64,000 nucleotides of DNA from Faecalicatena_A orotica. Its GTDB lineage: Bacteria > Bacillota > Clostridia > Lachnospirales > Lachnospiraceae. Each line of letters opens with the position of its first letter. The stretch's first letter is position 1. The position numbers and the translations under genes were made by a program. Of the stretch, positions 43,209-52,764 are shown piece after piece. The notes beneath the pieces were generated by a model. The model had not been told where the DNA came from and ran no database searches. It worked only from the letters and a program-made list of their open reading frames with translations. The DNA lies in the NCBI RefSeq assembly GCF_040545875.1, contig NZ_JBEPMR010000017.1, one strand, 5' to 3'.

Positions 43209-44582
43209 ATGATTGAATTTACAGCATCTTCAGAAAGATTGATTATAGGTGCATTGATTGGCTTTGCTGTGCTGCTTTTTCTGATTATTAAAGTAAAGAT
43301 TCAGCCGTTTATCGCAATAATGACTTCAGCATTGATTATTGGTTTGGCGGTTGGTATGCCATTTACAATGATTACGGATACGCTTGCAGAAGGTGTCGGG
43401 ACCACGCTCCAGACAATAGCTATTTTAATTGGCCTGGGTTCTATGTTCGGTGCGATCCTGCAGGTATCCGGCGGAGTGGAGGTAATTGCGGACACGCTCC
43501 TGAATAAATTCGGCGAGGAAAAGGCTTCGTGGGCACTCGGAGTTACCGGGCTGATTGTGGGAATGCCGGTATTTTTTGAATCAGGATTATTGATTTTGAT
43601 TCCCGTTGCATTTGGTATCGCACGTAAGACGCAGAAGTCGGTCTTTCATTATTCGATCCCGTTATTAGCGGGTCTGGCAATCGGCCATGCATTTGTCCCC
43701 CCGACACCGGGTCCGGTTCTGGTGGCGGAGATGCTCAATGTGGAGTTAAGTTATGTCATTATTTTAGGCATTATTGTGGGAATACCGGCAATGATTATTG
43801 CAGGTCCCGTATTCGGAAAATTTGCAGGCAGGAAGTTTGACTGTGCTGTTCCGAGTTCTTACCTTGAAAATGAAAGAGAGGCGCAGGAAAAGAAGCAAGA
43901 AAACGTAAAACCGCCGAGTTTTATACTGATTGTCTGTATCATCCTGCTTCCGTTATTCCTGATTATTTTAAATACACTTTCATCCATTATACCGTTACTG
44001 GCACCCGCCCAGCCCGTATTAGAGTTCTTAGGGACACCTGTTATTGCGCTGCTTTTGTCAACAATCTGCGGGATGTATTTTCTCGGAATCCGTGGAGGGT
44101 TCAGCATAAAAGATATTACTTCTGTTATGACAAACTCCCTGCATTCCTGCGGCAACATCATTCTTTTGATTTCAGGCGGCGGTATGTTAAGGTTTATTCT
44201 GCAAAATTCAGGCATTGGTGAAGTGTTCGGGAACTTTGTCGGGGGCCTGCCGCTGCCGTTGGTGATTGTCGCATTTTTAGTGGCGGCAGTTGTAAGAATT
44301 TCTGTCGGTTCGGCAACCGTTTCTATGACTATGGCAGCGGGAATTATGGCATCGATGCCCGCGATTGCGGAATTGTCCCAGATTCAGCTTGCAACTATTA
44401 CAATTGCGGTTGCGGCCGGAGCGACGGCATTCAGTCATGTGAACGATTCGGGATTCTGGCTCTCCAAGTCACTTTTTGAGGTGGATGAAAAAACAAATCT
44501 GAAAACATGGACTGTCATGGAGACTTTAGTAGGGGCTGTGGGAATTATTGGAGCTACAATTGTCTGGTTTGTAGTGGCATAA
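43209..44582 (+). CDS. Gluconate/hexonate:H+ symporter, GntP family
   Basis: A 457-residue membrane protein of the GntP family, starting at ATG 43209 with GGGAGG upstream; an in-frame upstream start lacks a ribosome site. About 12 hydrophobic helices. Family stretches include GLGSMFGAILQVSGG, GLIVGMPVFFESGLLILIPVA, LAIGHAFVPPTPGPVLVAEML, RISVGSATVSMTMAAG and HVNDSGFWLSK. It imports gluconate or a related sugar acid, feeding the dehydratase and kinase encoded next. Confidence 0.93.
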   Translation: MIEFTASSERLIIGALIGFAVLLFLIIKVKIQPFIAIMTSALIIGLAVGMPFTMITDTLAEGVGTTLQTIAILIGLGSMFGAILQVSGGVEVIADTLLNKFGEEKASWALGVTGLIVGMPVFFESGLLILIPVAFGIARKTQKSVFHYSIPLLAGLAIGHAFVPPTPGPVLVAEMLNVELSYVIILGIIVGIPAMIIAGPVFGKFAGRKFDCAVPSSYLENEREAQEKKQENVKPPSFILIVCIILLPLFLIILNTLSSIIPLLAPAQPVLEFLGTPVIALLLSTICGMYFLGIRGGFSIKDITSVMTNSLHSCGNIILLISGGGMLRFILQNSGIGEVFGNFVGGLPLPLVIVAFLVAAVVRISVGSATVSMTMAAGIMASMPAIAELSQIQLATITIAVAAGATAFSHVNDSGFWLSKSLFEVDEKTNLKTWTVMETLVGAVGIIGATIVWFVVA

Positions 44583-44652
44583 ACATGAGAAGCAGTCTGT
44601 CAAAAAATTATATGAGTTAAAATAAATTATATAGAAAGATGAGGAGATTACT

Positions 44653-46398
44653 ATGAAATTGAAAAGTCAGGAAATGCGGAAACTGGCACCGGAACTTGAC
44701 CCTCTCAGGATCGGGACCGGATGGAAGCCGGAAGATTTAGAAAAGACACAGGTGATGATAGAGAGCACTTTTGGGGACAGCCACCCGGGAAGCGGACATC
44801 TGGACACGCTGGTGGAAGAAGTGCAAAAAGGTGTTGCAAAAGCCGGAGGATTCGGCGCCCGGTATTACTGCACGGATATTTGTGACGGGGAGAGTCAGGG
44901 GACGGATGGTATCAACTATAGTCTGGTAAGCCGCGAGATGATCGCCAATATGATTGAAATCCATGCCAACGCCACGCCTTTCGATGCCGGTGTTTATCTG
45001 GCAAGCTGCGATAAGGGGATGCCCGGAAATCTGATGGGACTGGCAAGAGTAAACATCCCGTCTGTGGTAGTTCCGGGAGGTACGATGAATGCCGGACCGG
45101 AAATGCTGACTCTGGAACAGCTTGGAATGTACAGTGCAAAGTACCAGAGAGGTGAGATCGATAAAGAAAAACTGGACTGGGCAAAATGCAATGCCTGCCC
45201 CGGCTGCGGGGCCTGTTCGTTTATTGGAACGGCTTCTACCATGCAGATTATGGCAGAGGCTCTGGGACTGGCACTGCCGGGGAGTGCGCTTATGCCGGCA
45301 TCCAGCCCGGACCTTCTGACTTTTGCAAGAGAAGCAGGCGAACAGGCGGTGCGGCTTGCATCTATGCCGGACATGCGTCCCAGCGATATTGTCACAATGG
45401 AGAGCTTTGAAAATGCGATTCTCGTCCATGCGGCTGTTTCCGGGAGCACGAACTGTCTTCTGCATATTCCTGCCATTGCCCATGAATTTGGAATTGAGAT
45501 TACAGGCGATACTTTCGACCGTCTTCACAGAAATGCCCGTTATCTTCTGGATGTGCGCCCGGCAGGGCGCTGGCCGGCAGAAGTCTTCTACTATGCAGGA
45601 GGGGTTCCGGCTATCATGGAAGAGATTCAGGAACATCTGCATTTGGATGTGATGACCGTTACAGGAAAAACATTGGGTGAAAATCTCAAGGAATTAAAGA
45701 AAAATGGGTTCTATGAGAGATGTGGGAAATGGCTCGCTGACTTTAACCGGCGTTATCAGGTATCACTGAAAAAGGAGGACATAATCCGTCCTTATAATGA
45801 AGCGCTTGGTACGGATGGCAGTATTGCTGTCTTAAGAGGCAATCTGGCACCGGAGGGTGCTGTCATCAAGCATACAGCGTGTCCGAAAGAAATGTTTACA
45901 GCTGTTTTAAAAGCAAGGCCGTTTGACAGTGAAGAGGAATGTCTGGATGCAGTTCTTAAGCATAAGGTTCAAAAAGGAGACGCTGTTTTTATCCGCTACG
46001 AAGGGCCAAAAGGAAGCGGAATGCCGGAAATGTTCTACACATCGGAGGCTATCAGCAGTGACAAAGAACTCGGAAAAAGCATTGCACTGATTACAGACGG
46101 GCGGTTCTCCGGCGCCTCCACGGGACCGGTGATCGGACACTGCAGCCCGGAAGCGGTCGACGGAGGCCCGATTGCACTTGTAGAAGAAGGAGACCTGATT
46201 GAAATCGATATAGCCGGACGGAAGCTGAATATCGTAGGAATCGCGGGCGTACCAAAGAGTATGGAGGAAATAGATGCTGTATTAAAGCAGCGCCGTGAAA
46301 ACTGGAAACCGCGCGGACCGAAGTACAAAAAGGGAGTACTCCGTATGTTCAGTGAGCATGCGGCAAGTCCGATGAAAGGTGCATATCTGGAATATTAA
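44653..46398 (+). CDS. IlvD/Edd-family sugar-acid dehydratase
   Basis: A 581-residue dehydratase. Fe-S and active-site landmarks are YYCTDICDGESQGTDGINYSL, ASCDKGMPGNLMG and KCNACPGCGACSFIGTASTMQ; the C-terminal TDGRFSGASTGPVIGH is also diagnostic. By context (GntP permease before, PfkB kinase after) it most likely converts a hexonate such as gluconate to 2-keto-3-deoxygluconate rather than making branched-chain amino acids. Residues differ enough from classical IlvD and Edd that the exact sugar acid stays open. Confidence 0.88.
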   Translation: MKLKSQEMRKLAPELDPLRIGTGWKPEDLEKTQVMIESTFGDSHPGSGHLDTLVEEVQKGVAKAGGFGARYYCTDICDGESQGTDGINYSLVSREMIANMIEIHANATPFDAGVYLASCDKGMPGNLMGLARVNIPSVVVPGGTMNAGPEMLTLEQLGMYSAKYQRGEIDKEKLDWAKCNACPGCGACSFIGTASTMQIMAEALGLALPGSALMPASSPDLLTFAREAGEQAVRLASMPDMRPSDIVTMESFENAILVHAAVSGSTNCLLHIPAIAHEFGIEITGDTFDRLHRNARYLLDVRPAGRWPAEVFYYAGGVPAIMEEIQEHLHLDVMTVTGKTLGENLKELKKNGFYERCGKWLADFNRRYQVSLKKEDIIRPYNEALGTDGSIAVLRGNLAPEGAVIKHTACPKEMFTAVLKARPFDSEEECLDAVLKHKVQKGDAVFIRYEGPKGSGMPEMFYTSEAISSDKELGKSIALITDGRFSGASTGPVIGHCSPEAVDGGPIALVEEGDLIEIDIAGRKLNIVGIAGVPKSMEEIDAVLKQRRENWKPRGPKYKKGVLRMFSEHAASPMKGAYLEY

Positions 46399-46437
46399 GA
46401 GACAAAAAAGCGGAAAGACCGCAGAGGAGGAAGTCCT

Positions 46438-47526
46438 ATGGAATACAATAATTCATTAACCGGAGAAAGGGAAAACCGCCACAGGTTTATCACGATCGGC
46501 GAGATTTTGCTGCGCCTGACACCGCCTGATTATGGGAAAATCCGAATGGCGGCAAACTTCGAAGCAAGTTATGGGGGAAGTGAGGCGAATATCGCCCTGG
46601 CCCTTGCAAATCTTGGTATAGACAGTACTTTTTTCTCTGTAGTTCCCAATAACAGCCTCGGAAAAAGTGCGGTCAGAATGCTGAGAAGCAATGATGTCAA
46701 CTGTACCCCCATGATTTTAAGCACACCTGAGGAGACACCGACACACCGGCTGGGTACATATTATCTGGAAAATGGGTATGGGATCCGTCCAAGTAAAGTA
46801 ACCTATGACCGGAAAAACAGTGCCATTACAGAATATGATTTCAGTGAAATTGATTTAGATGCATTGCTGGATGGTTTTACGTGGCTTCATTTAAGCGGTA
46901 TTACCTCTGCCCTCGGTGAAAACTGCAGGAAACTGGTGTCAGACTGTTTAAAAACAGCAAAGAAAAAAGGAATTACCGTCAGCTATGACGGTAACTTCCG
47001 CAGTACTCTGTGGTCATGGGAGGAAGCCAGAGATTTCTGCACTGACTGTCTGCCTTATGTGGATGTTCTGCTCGGGATTGAGCCGTACCACCTGTGGATA
47101 GATGAGGGTAATCATGAAAAAGGAGACGTCAAGGATGAGATTCCCTTTCAGCCAGATTTTTGGCAGCAGGAGGCAGTCTTTCAGGTGTTTGCCGAGCGCT
47201 ATCCAAACCTTAAATGTATTGCCCGCCATGTACGTTATGCATACAGTGGAAGCGAGAACAGCTTAAAGGCATATATGTGGTACTGCGGGCAGACATATGA
47301 GAGCAAATTGTTTTCGTTTCATATTCTGGACCGCGTCGGCGGGGGTGATGCATTTGCCAGCGGATTGATTTATGCCATGATGAACGGATATGAGCCGGAA
47401 GATATGGTGAACTTTGCAGTTGCGAGCAGCGCAATTAAGCATACAATCCGCGGGGATGGGAATATCACGGATGATGTCTCCGTAATCCAGAACCTGATGA
47501 ACATGAATTATGATATAAAGCGTTAG
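46438..47526 (+). CDS. PfkB-family sugar kinase, probable 2-keto-3-deoxygluconate kinase
   Basis: A 362-residue ribokinase-fold kinase. N-terminal ITIGEILLRLTPPDYGKI and YGGSEANIALALANLGIDSTFFSVV, then DGNFRSTLW and the C-terminal active-site region RVGGGDAFASGLIYAMMNG with the catalytic Asp. The substrate pattern (RLTPP, GGSEAN, DGNFR) matches KDG kinases. It would produce KDPG. No KDPG aldolase is in the window, so the last step must be encoded elsewhere. Confidence 0.9.
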   Translation: MEYNNSLTGERENRHRFITIGEILLRLTPPDYGKIRMAANFEASYGGSEANIALALANLGIDSTFFSVVPNNSLGKSAVRMLRSNDVNCTPMILSTPEETPTHRLGTYYLENGYGIRPSKVTYDRKNSAITEYDFSEIDLDALLDGFTWLHLSGITSALGENCRKLVSDCLKTAKKKGITVSYDGNFRSTLWSWEEARDFCTDCLPYVDVLLGIEPYHLWIDEGNHEKGDVKDEIPFQPDFWQQEAVFQVFAERYPNLKCIARHVRYAYSGSENSLKAYMWYCGQTYESKLFSFHILDRVGGGDAFASGLIYAMMNGYEPEDMVNFAVASSAIKHTIRGDGNITDDVSVIQNLMNMNYDIKR

Positions 47527-47583
47527 TCTGCGAAATATTACTGGAAATTTTAAAGTATAGCCTGTTGTATTTGATACGGCCGG

Positions 47584-48498
47584 CTATACACTTTTGGTGT
47601 AGTCGAGCTCATTTTGAACTAATTCTATGTACCGAAGTGCTTCTTCACCCAGCTTTGTGTTTTTCTTTTTTATATATACGATATTGCAGCGGATGTCAGC
47701 GATCGGGATACTGACCCAGTTTTCGTTATCCGCAGCCTGGGGGTGCTGTACACATCCTACGCTGAATGCATTTGTGGATGAAACGAGTTTTCGGCGTGTT
47801 TCTTTATCATGCACAGAAATATTTTTGCAGGTGTCGATCAGATCCATATAAAACAGGCTTGGATATTCATCTCTTCTATTAAAATCGTAGGAAATATGTA
47901 CGTATTTTTTCAATGAATTCAGAGACACATTTTCAATGCCTGCCTCCAGTGCGGGATGGCCTTTTCGAAGATTGATGTTCATGGGAAGTCTTTTTAACAA
48001 GGTCATCGTGATATCTTTAGCCCCCATAAGTTCTCTGTAAAGTCCCATTGCCTTATCATCAAATGCAGTTATGCCGATCTGGGCCTTGTTCAGGTAAACC
48101 TCGTTAATCACAGTCTTTACATTGCCTGATGCAAGAGAAAGATCGAGTCTTTTGCAGTTTTCATATTCTTTGCATAATTTGATAAACGCCTCTGACAATG
48201 AAGTGTGGTTAAAAGAGGAAATAATGTTCAGCCGGCTGGAGTTTTTATCGAGCCGGCTTCCTTTAATCTGCCGGAGCTGTTCGGCAATAATCTCTGCATG
48301 CTGGATAAAATATTCTCCTTCTTCTGTGAGTACGATCCCCTGGTTGGTACGCGAAAAAATCTGGTAACCGAGCTCTGCCTCAAGAGAAGAAACGGCACGG
48401 CTGATATTGGGCTGGGATACGAAAAGGTTCTCAGCAGCGGCCGAAAACGATAAGGTTCTGGATGCTTCCACAGCGTATTCGATCTGTTGAATATTCAT
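47584..48498 (-). CDS. LysR-family transcriptional regulator
   Basis: A 304-residue regulator starting at ATG 48498 (MNIQQIEYAVEASRTLSFSAAAENLFVSQPNISRAVSSLEAEL) with AAAGGAGA upstream; a longer frame to 48657 lacks a ribosome site. N-terminal winged helix-turn-helix (residues 1-60) and a LysR substrate-binding domain. It is divergent from the M20 amidohydrolase gene and probably controls it through the 240-base intergenic region. Confidence 0.93.
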   Translation of the reverse strand: MNIQQIEYAVEASRTLSFSAAAENLFVSQPNISRAVSSLEAELGYQIFSRTNQGIVLTEEGEYFIQHAEIIAEQLRQIKGSRLDKNSSRLNIISSFNHTSLSEAFIKLCKEYENCKRLDLSLASGNVKTVINEVYLNKAQIGITAFDDKAMGLYRELMGAKDITMTLLKRLPMNINLRKGHPALEAGIENVSLNSLKKYVHISYDFNRRDEYPSLFYMDLIDTCKNISVHDKETRRKLVSSTNAFSVGCVQHPQAADNENWVSIPIADIRCNIVYIKKKNTKLGEEALRYIELVQNELDYTKSV

Positions 48499-48631
48499 AA
48501 ATTCTCCTTTTCCGAAACAGGTGTAATAAATAGGGGGCGGGATAACCAAAGTGCATACCCCCATGCCGGATAAATATTGGTATTCTGGCAGAAGACACAA
48601 TAAAATAGAATTAAGCATTGAAATACCTGCA

Positions 48632-48643
48632 AAAAGCCGGCCG
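48632..48643. promoter_or_regulatory. GC-rich palindrome in the LysR/M20 divergent promoter region
   Basis: AGCCGGCCGGCT, a 12-bp perfect palindrome within an otherwise AT-rich 240-base divergent region. It is a candidate regulator site, though it lacks the T-N11-A form usual for LysR sites. Confidence 0.3.
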
Positions 48644-48738
48644 GCTGGTTCATGCATTTATTATAAGTCAGCGAAGATTTTATTGCAATAAACCCATGCA
48701 GGAGTATTTGAAAAAACAATTGAGAAGGAGATATTTTT

Positions 48739-50160
48739 GTGAATAAAGAACTTTTGAGCAGCCTGATTGAGGAAAAAAAGGATATCTTTGCTGAGATCAG
48801 CGATAAGATATGGGAATTTGCGGAACCGGCCTTTCAGGAAAAAAAGTCAAGCCGGCTGCAGATGGAGAAGCTTCGGGAAGAAGGATTTGAGATTACAGAA
48901 GGAATCGCCGGGATTCCGACGGCCTTTAAGGCCAGTTGTGGTTCCGGTAAACCGGTCATAGCTTTTCTTGGAGAGTATGATGCCCTTCCGATGCTGTCAC
49001 AGAAAGCCGATGCCACGAAAAAAGAGGAAGAAACAGCAGGCAGCTGCGGCCACGGCTGTGGGCACCAGCTTCTAGGGACGGGCTCAGTACAGGCAGCGGT
49101 TGCGGTAAAAGACTATATAGAAAAAGCCGGGCTTGGGGGTACAGTCCTGTATTTTGGATGTCCGGCTGAGGAAGGTGAAGCAGGAAAGGCATTCATGCTG
49201 AAGGGACATGCATTCGACGGGTGTGATATCTGCCTGACATGGCACCCATATACGATGCACGTATGCTCTATGTCATCTCTGGCGAATGCCCGGGTTAAGT
49301 ATACCTTCAAGGGGATAAGCGCCCATGCGGCAACTTCGCCGCATCTGGGAAGAAGTGCTCTGGATGCAGTCGAGCTGATGAATGTAGGTTGCAATTATTT
49401 GAGAGAACATATCCCGACGGACTGCAGGCTTCACTATGCCATTACAAATACCGGGGGGGATGCGCCTAATGTCGTGCAGGCAAAGGCAGAAGTACTGTAC
49501 GCTATCAGGGCCCCAAGAAATACAGACACGGTCAGTCTTGTGGAAAGGGTCAATAAAGTTGCCCGGGGGGCTGCCATGATGACAGAGACGGATGTAGATA
49601 TCGAAATATGTTCTGCCTATGCAGACCTCATCCCGAATAAGACACTGAACGAACTGGTTCTTAAGAATATGAATGAATTTTCTAATATTCCATATACTGG
49701 AGAGGATATGGATTATGCAAAAAAATACAGAGAACTTGCAGATGCGGACGAAATCCGGAGAATCAAAGGAACGGCACAGAAGTTTCTGGGAGAAAAAGCA
49801 GAAGCGGTGCTGGGACAGCCGGTATCAAAACTGATTCTTCCCCCGGTAGGCCTGAAGCAGGGATCCAATGATGTGGGGGATGTCAGCCAGTGCATTCCTA
49901 CGGCATGTTTCAGTTCTGCCTGTTTTGCATTAGGTACAGCACTGCATACATGGCAGGCTGTTGCCCAGGGAAAGAGTTCCATTGCCCATAAGGGAATGTT
50001 TTTCGCGGCACAGGTGCTGGCGGCTACAGCAGTGAATCTTCTTGAAAACCCGGATATCGTTGAAAAAGCAAAGGCTGATCTGGCAGAAACAATGGACGGA
50101 AGAAGATATGAGAGTATGATACCTGCAGGCCAGAAACCTGCGATATTGAAAGAACAGTAA
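48739..50160 (+). CDS. M20D amidohydrolase (AbgB-like)
   Basis: A 473-residue M20 peptidase-family amidohydrolase with a GTG start after GAAGGAGA. Metal-binding landmarks are SCGHGCGHQLLGTG (His ligand), FGCPAEEGEAGKA (catalytic Glu pair) and the C-terminal PPVGLKQGSNDVGDVSQCIPT and LHTWQ. Closest in pattern to AbgB, the p-aminobenzoyl-glutamate hydrolase subunit, or to related N-acyl amino acid hydrolases. The adjacent membrane pair may import its substrate. Confidence 0.9.
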   Translation: MNKELLSSLIEEKKDIFAEISDKIWEFAEPAFQEKKSSRLQMEKLREEGFEITEGIAGIPTAFKASCGSGKPVIAFLGEYDALPMLSQKADATKKEEETAGSCGHGCGHQLLGTGSVQAAVAVKDYIEKAGLGGTVLYFGCPAEEGEAGKAFMLKGHAFDGCDICLTWHPYTMHVCSMSSLANARVKYTFKGISAHAATSPHLGRSALDAVELMNVGCNYLREHIPTDCRLHYAITNTGGDAPNVVQAKAEVLYAIRAPRNTDTVSLVERVNKVARGAAMMTETDVDIEICSAYADLIPNKTLNELVLKNMNEFSNIPYTGEDMDYAKKYRELADADEIRRIKGTAQKFLGEKAEAVLGQPVSKLILPPVGLKQGSNDVGDVSQCIPTACFSSACFALGTALHTWQAVAQGKSSIAHKGMFFAAQVLAATAVNLLENPDIVEKAKADLAETMDGRRYESMIPAGQKPAILKEQ

Positions 50161-50221
50161 AAATAGTAATGGGCCGGATGGCATACAGTCAGGCCTGAAA
50201 GGCTCAATCAGGAGGAAAATA

Positions 50222-50944
50222 ATGGGTGATAGTTATTCTTTTATATCAAACAGTGGATGGATGGCAGTTTTATGCGGTATCGTGATTATATTTGTCATGA
50301 TCCAGTCCGCACTGTTTCTACGGGCCGCATGGAGACGCTCAGGGGAGATTGGAATTGATAAAGCAGACAGAAAAAAGATCATAAAAAGCAGCGCGGTTTT
50401 CTCTATTGTACCGTCTCTGCCGATTCTGATCAGTTACGTTATACTGATGCCTGCGCTAGGCCGCTTTTTCCCGTGGCTCAGGCTCAGTGTCATCGGTTCG
50501 GCAACTTATGAGACAATGTCGGCCAATATGGCAGTTACGGCGGCCGGGTACGATAGTTTATCAAGTGGTAATTTCACACCGGATACATATGTCATGATTA
50601 TGTGGGCCGTAACTCTGGGAATCATGCTGTCAAGCCTGGCGGTACTGATCCTGAAAAAATATGACAAGAAGATGCAGTCACTAAGCAGTAAAAACATGGC
50701 GTTTACAACGATGATGACTTCTATTATGTTTCTTGGAATGATGGCTACATTCTCCGCACCGTACATCGTTGATTATAAAAATGTTACAGCAATAGTAACC
50801 ATTATAGTTTCTGCCGGCTCCATGTTCCTGCTGGAAAAAGCATCGAAAAAGTGGAAACCACTGAAAGAATTTTCTTTTGCGATCAGCATGGTGGCAGGAA
50901 TGGCATCGGCCTGTATCGTTACAAATGTGATGGGAGGTATCTGA
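50222..50944 (+). CDS. DUF5058-type membrane protein, putative transporter half
   Basis: A 240-residue protein with about six hydrophobic helices (for example VLCGIVIIFVMIQSALFL, SIVPSLPILISYVILMPALG, VIMWAVTLGIMLSSLAVLIL). It resembles the DUF5058 family from memory. The next gene starts 2 bases after its stop and encodes a second membrane protein of similar size, suggesting a heteromeric complex. The upstream M20 amidohydrolase gene is 62 bases away. Transport is inferred from context only. Confidence 0.75.
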   Translation: MGDSYSFISNSGWMAVLCGIVIIFVMIQSALFLRAAWRRSGEIGIDKADRKKIIKSSAVFSIVPSLPILISYVILMPALGRFFPWLRLSVIGSATYETMSANMAVTAAGYDSLSSGNFTPDTYVMIMWAVTLGIMLSSLAVLILKKYDKKMQSLSSKNMAFTTMMTSIMFLGMMATFSAPYIVDYKNVTAIVTIIVSAGSMFLLEKASKKWKPLKEFSFAISMVAGMASACIVTNVMGGI

Positions 50945-50945
50945 T

Positions 50946-51638
50946 ATGCAGAGCAGCGAACAATTTAATAATAAAATTCACAGGCTGGGTATTTTAACGA
51001 CTCTGGTGGTTGGGATTCTGTTTATATCTGTCCCTCTGGGAATTACTCTCATATTCGGAATTACCCTCGACTGGAAGCAGGTTCTCACCGTTTCAGCCCC
51101 GATCGGAGTTATTTTTGGCATCACAGGTTTATGTGAAAAGCTGGCTATGGCTCCTGTAATCGGACCGGGCGCGGTATATCTGGCATCCTCGACAGGAAAT
51201 GTGCAGAATATGAAGCTCCCTGCAGCACTGAACGCCATGCGTGTAATGGATTGTGAAGAAGGAAGTGAAAAAGGTCGGGTAGTCTCTATTATAGCAGTTG
51301 CAACCTCGGCTTTCGTAACGACAATTATAGTATTTGCAGGGATGCTGTTTTTGGCACCTTTGGTAGTGCCGCTGCTGTCCAACCCTGTGATTTCACCGGC
51401 ATTTGACAACATGTTCCCTGCACTTCTTGGACCGATGGTACTGCCGGTATTGTTAAAAAACTTCAAGGCGGCTGTCCTCCCGTTTGGTCTGGCCATCGTA
51501 TTTGCCATCGTTCTGGGCTCCAGTTATGGCCAGCTTCAGAGTATCGTAATGGTTGCAGTAATCTTATTATCAATTGGTGGAATGAAACTAATCATGGACA
51601 GAAAAAAAACCGGGACAGAAGAGGAAACCGAGCCATAA
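50946..51638 (+). CDS. Membrane protein, putative transporter partner
   Basis: A 230-residue protein with about six hydrophobic helices and two Gly/Pro-rich segments (KLAMAPVIGPGAVYLASSTGNVQNMKLPAALNAM and PALLGPMVLPVLLKNFKAAVLPFGLAI) that could form re-entrant loops. Charged C-terminal tail. Tightly coupled to the preceding gene. I do not recognise a characterised homologue. A role in uptake of the amidohydrolase substrate is a reasonable hypothesis. Confidence 0.75.
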   Translation: MQSSEQFNNKIHRLGILTTLVVGILFISVPLGITLIFGITLDWKQVLTVSAPIGVIFGITGLCEKLAMAPVIGPGAVYLASSTGNVQNMKLPAALNAMRVMDCEEGSEKGRVVSIIAVATSAFVTTIIVFAGMLFLAPLVVPLLSNPVISPAFDNMFPALLGPMVLPVLLKNFKAAVLPFGLAIVFAIVLGSSYGQLQSIVMVAVILLSIGGMKLIMDRKKTGTEEETEP

Positions 51639-51725
51639 CACGTCTGCGGGTGTGATAAAACGGTGGATAGATTTCACTTTGGGCTGCCTTTTTATGAACT
51701 GTGTTATTCCCGCGAGCAACGAGCC

Positions 51726-51757
51726 AAAGTCATGTTTACATGACCTTGGCGACTGCC
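51726..51757. terminator. Hairpin between convergent genes
   Basis: GCCAAAGTCATGT-TTAC-ATGACCTTGGC, an 11-bp-plus stem with a four-base loop, between the membrane pair and the convergent acetyltransferase gene. It has no long T run, so terminator function is probable but not certain. It could also be a dispersed palindromic repeat. Confidence 0.5.
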
Positions 51758-51759
51758 GC

Positions 51760-52212
51760 TTATTTTATATTAATTAGCTCTCTTTTCAAATAAACCATAT
51801 CAACCAGCTGTATTCCATCTTCGTATATAGGATGGTCATAGTTTTCAGTAAAAAAATTCTTTACCCTGTGTGATTCTGTAAACCCGCAGCTATGGTAGAA
51901 GGAAAGGGAAGAAGGGCAGTCCCCTGTTCCGGCATACAGGACACTTAAGTCTGTATAATGAGTAATAATATATTCAATCAGGTCTTTTCCGTAACCTTTC
52001 CGCTGATGATCAGGCAACACGGCAATATTCTTCAGCTCATAAACGCCATCGTCTTCTTTGGTTATTACGCATTCGGCTTTTATACCATTATCGTCTAAAA
52101 CAAACATTTCCCCTTTTTCCAGATATTTATCTATCATACTTTCCTGCTCGTCAGCTAACAGCAGCAAATCAATATATTCTTTTTTGCTGCCCGTAACTTT
52201 TTTTATAATCAT
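51760..52212 (-). CDS. GNAT-family N-acetyltransferase
   Basis: A 150-residue GNAT protein. The acetyl-CoA site reads LKNIAVLPDHQRKGYGKDLIEYII, followed by SLSFYHSCGFTESHRVKNFF. Substrate unknown. It overlaps the next upstream acetyltransferase gene by one base, so both are translated from one message. Start of an accessory stretch rich in small modifying enzymes. Confidence 0.88.
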   Translation of the reverse strand: MIIKKVTGSKKEYIDLLLLADEQESMIDKYLEKGEMFVLDDNGIKAECVITKEDDGVYELKNIAVLPDHQRKGYGKDLIEYIITHYTDLSVLYAGTGDCPSSLSFYHSCGFTESHRVKNFFTENYDHPIYEDGIQLVDMVYLKRELINIK

Positions 52213-52739
52213 TAGTTATCTCCTTCACAGCTATTAAATTTCACTAAAGCATACATTTTCATATCTATTATTTTTCCGTTTTTAACAGCATTGCTATGTA
52301 GTGTTCCTTCAAACTGAAAACCTGCCTTTTCCAGTACATGGCAGGAAGCAGTGTTGTAGGCAAATGGTTCGGCAAAAATCCGGATAATGTCAGTATTGTC
52401 AAATATATACTTACAAATTTGCTTTACTGCATTAGTTGCGAATCCATTTCCCCAATATGGTTCACCTACATAATAACCCATTTCGGCAGTCCGGGAATGA
52501 ATATTGCCGCATCGAAATACTCCGATACTGCCAATTGCTATATCGTTTAAGGTAATCGCAAATGCGAATGTTTTAGTCTTATCTGCAGAAAGCATGGATA
52601 CAATATATTCTTCTGCGTCATCTGCGGTATACGGGTAGGGTAATCCATCACGCAAATTGTTTTGTATATTTTTATTATTCAACATTTCAGCCAGTTTATA
52701 TTTATCTTTGATATCCCATTCTCTAATGATACAATCCAT
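52212..52739 (-). CDS. GNAT-family N-acetyltransferase (RimJ/RimL type)
   Basis: A 175-residue GNAT of the RimJ-like branch: AEMGYYVGEPYWGNGFATNAVKQICKYIF (acetyl-CoA loop) and NTASCHVLEKAGFQFEGTLHSNAVKNGKIIDMKMYALV. Members acetylate protein N-termini, antibiotics or polyamines; the substrate here is not predictable. Confidence 0.9.
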   Translation of the reverse strand: MDCIIREWDIKDKYKLAEMLNNKNIQNNLRDGLPYPYTADDAEEYIVSMLSADKTKTFAFAITLNDIAIGSIGVFRCGNIHSRTAEMGYYVGEPYWGNGFATNAVKQICKYIFDNTDIIRIFAEPFAYNTASCHVLEKAGFQFEGTLHSNAVKNGKIIDMKMYALVKFNSCEGDN

Positions 52740-52764
52740 ATTTATCTCCTATTCGTTTTAAAGG

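Noticed and set aside
44737..45642. 301-codon minus-strand frame inside the dehydratase gene
   Set aside because: Antisense shadow with His/Arg/Cys-rich composition and no ribosome site.
44653..46398. Dehydratase considered as biosynthetic IlvD
   Set aside because: It lies between a GntP permease and a KDG-type kinase and lacks branched-chain amino acid neighbours; a sugar-acid role fits better.
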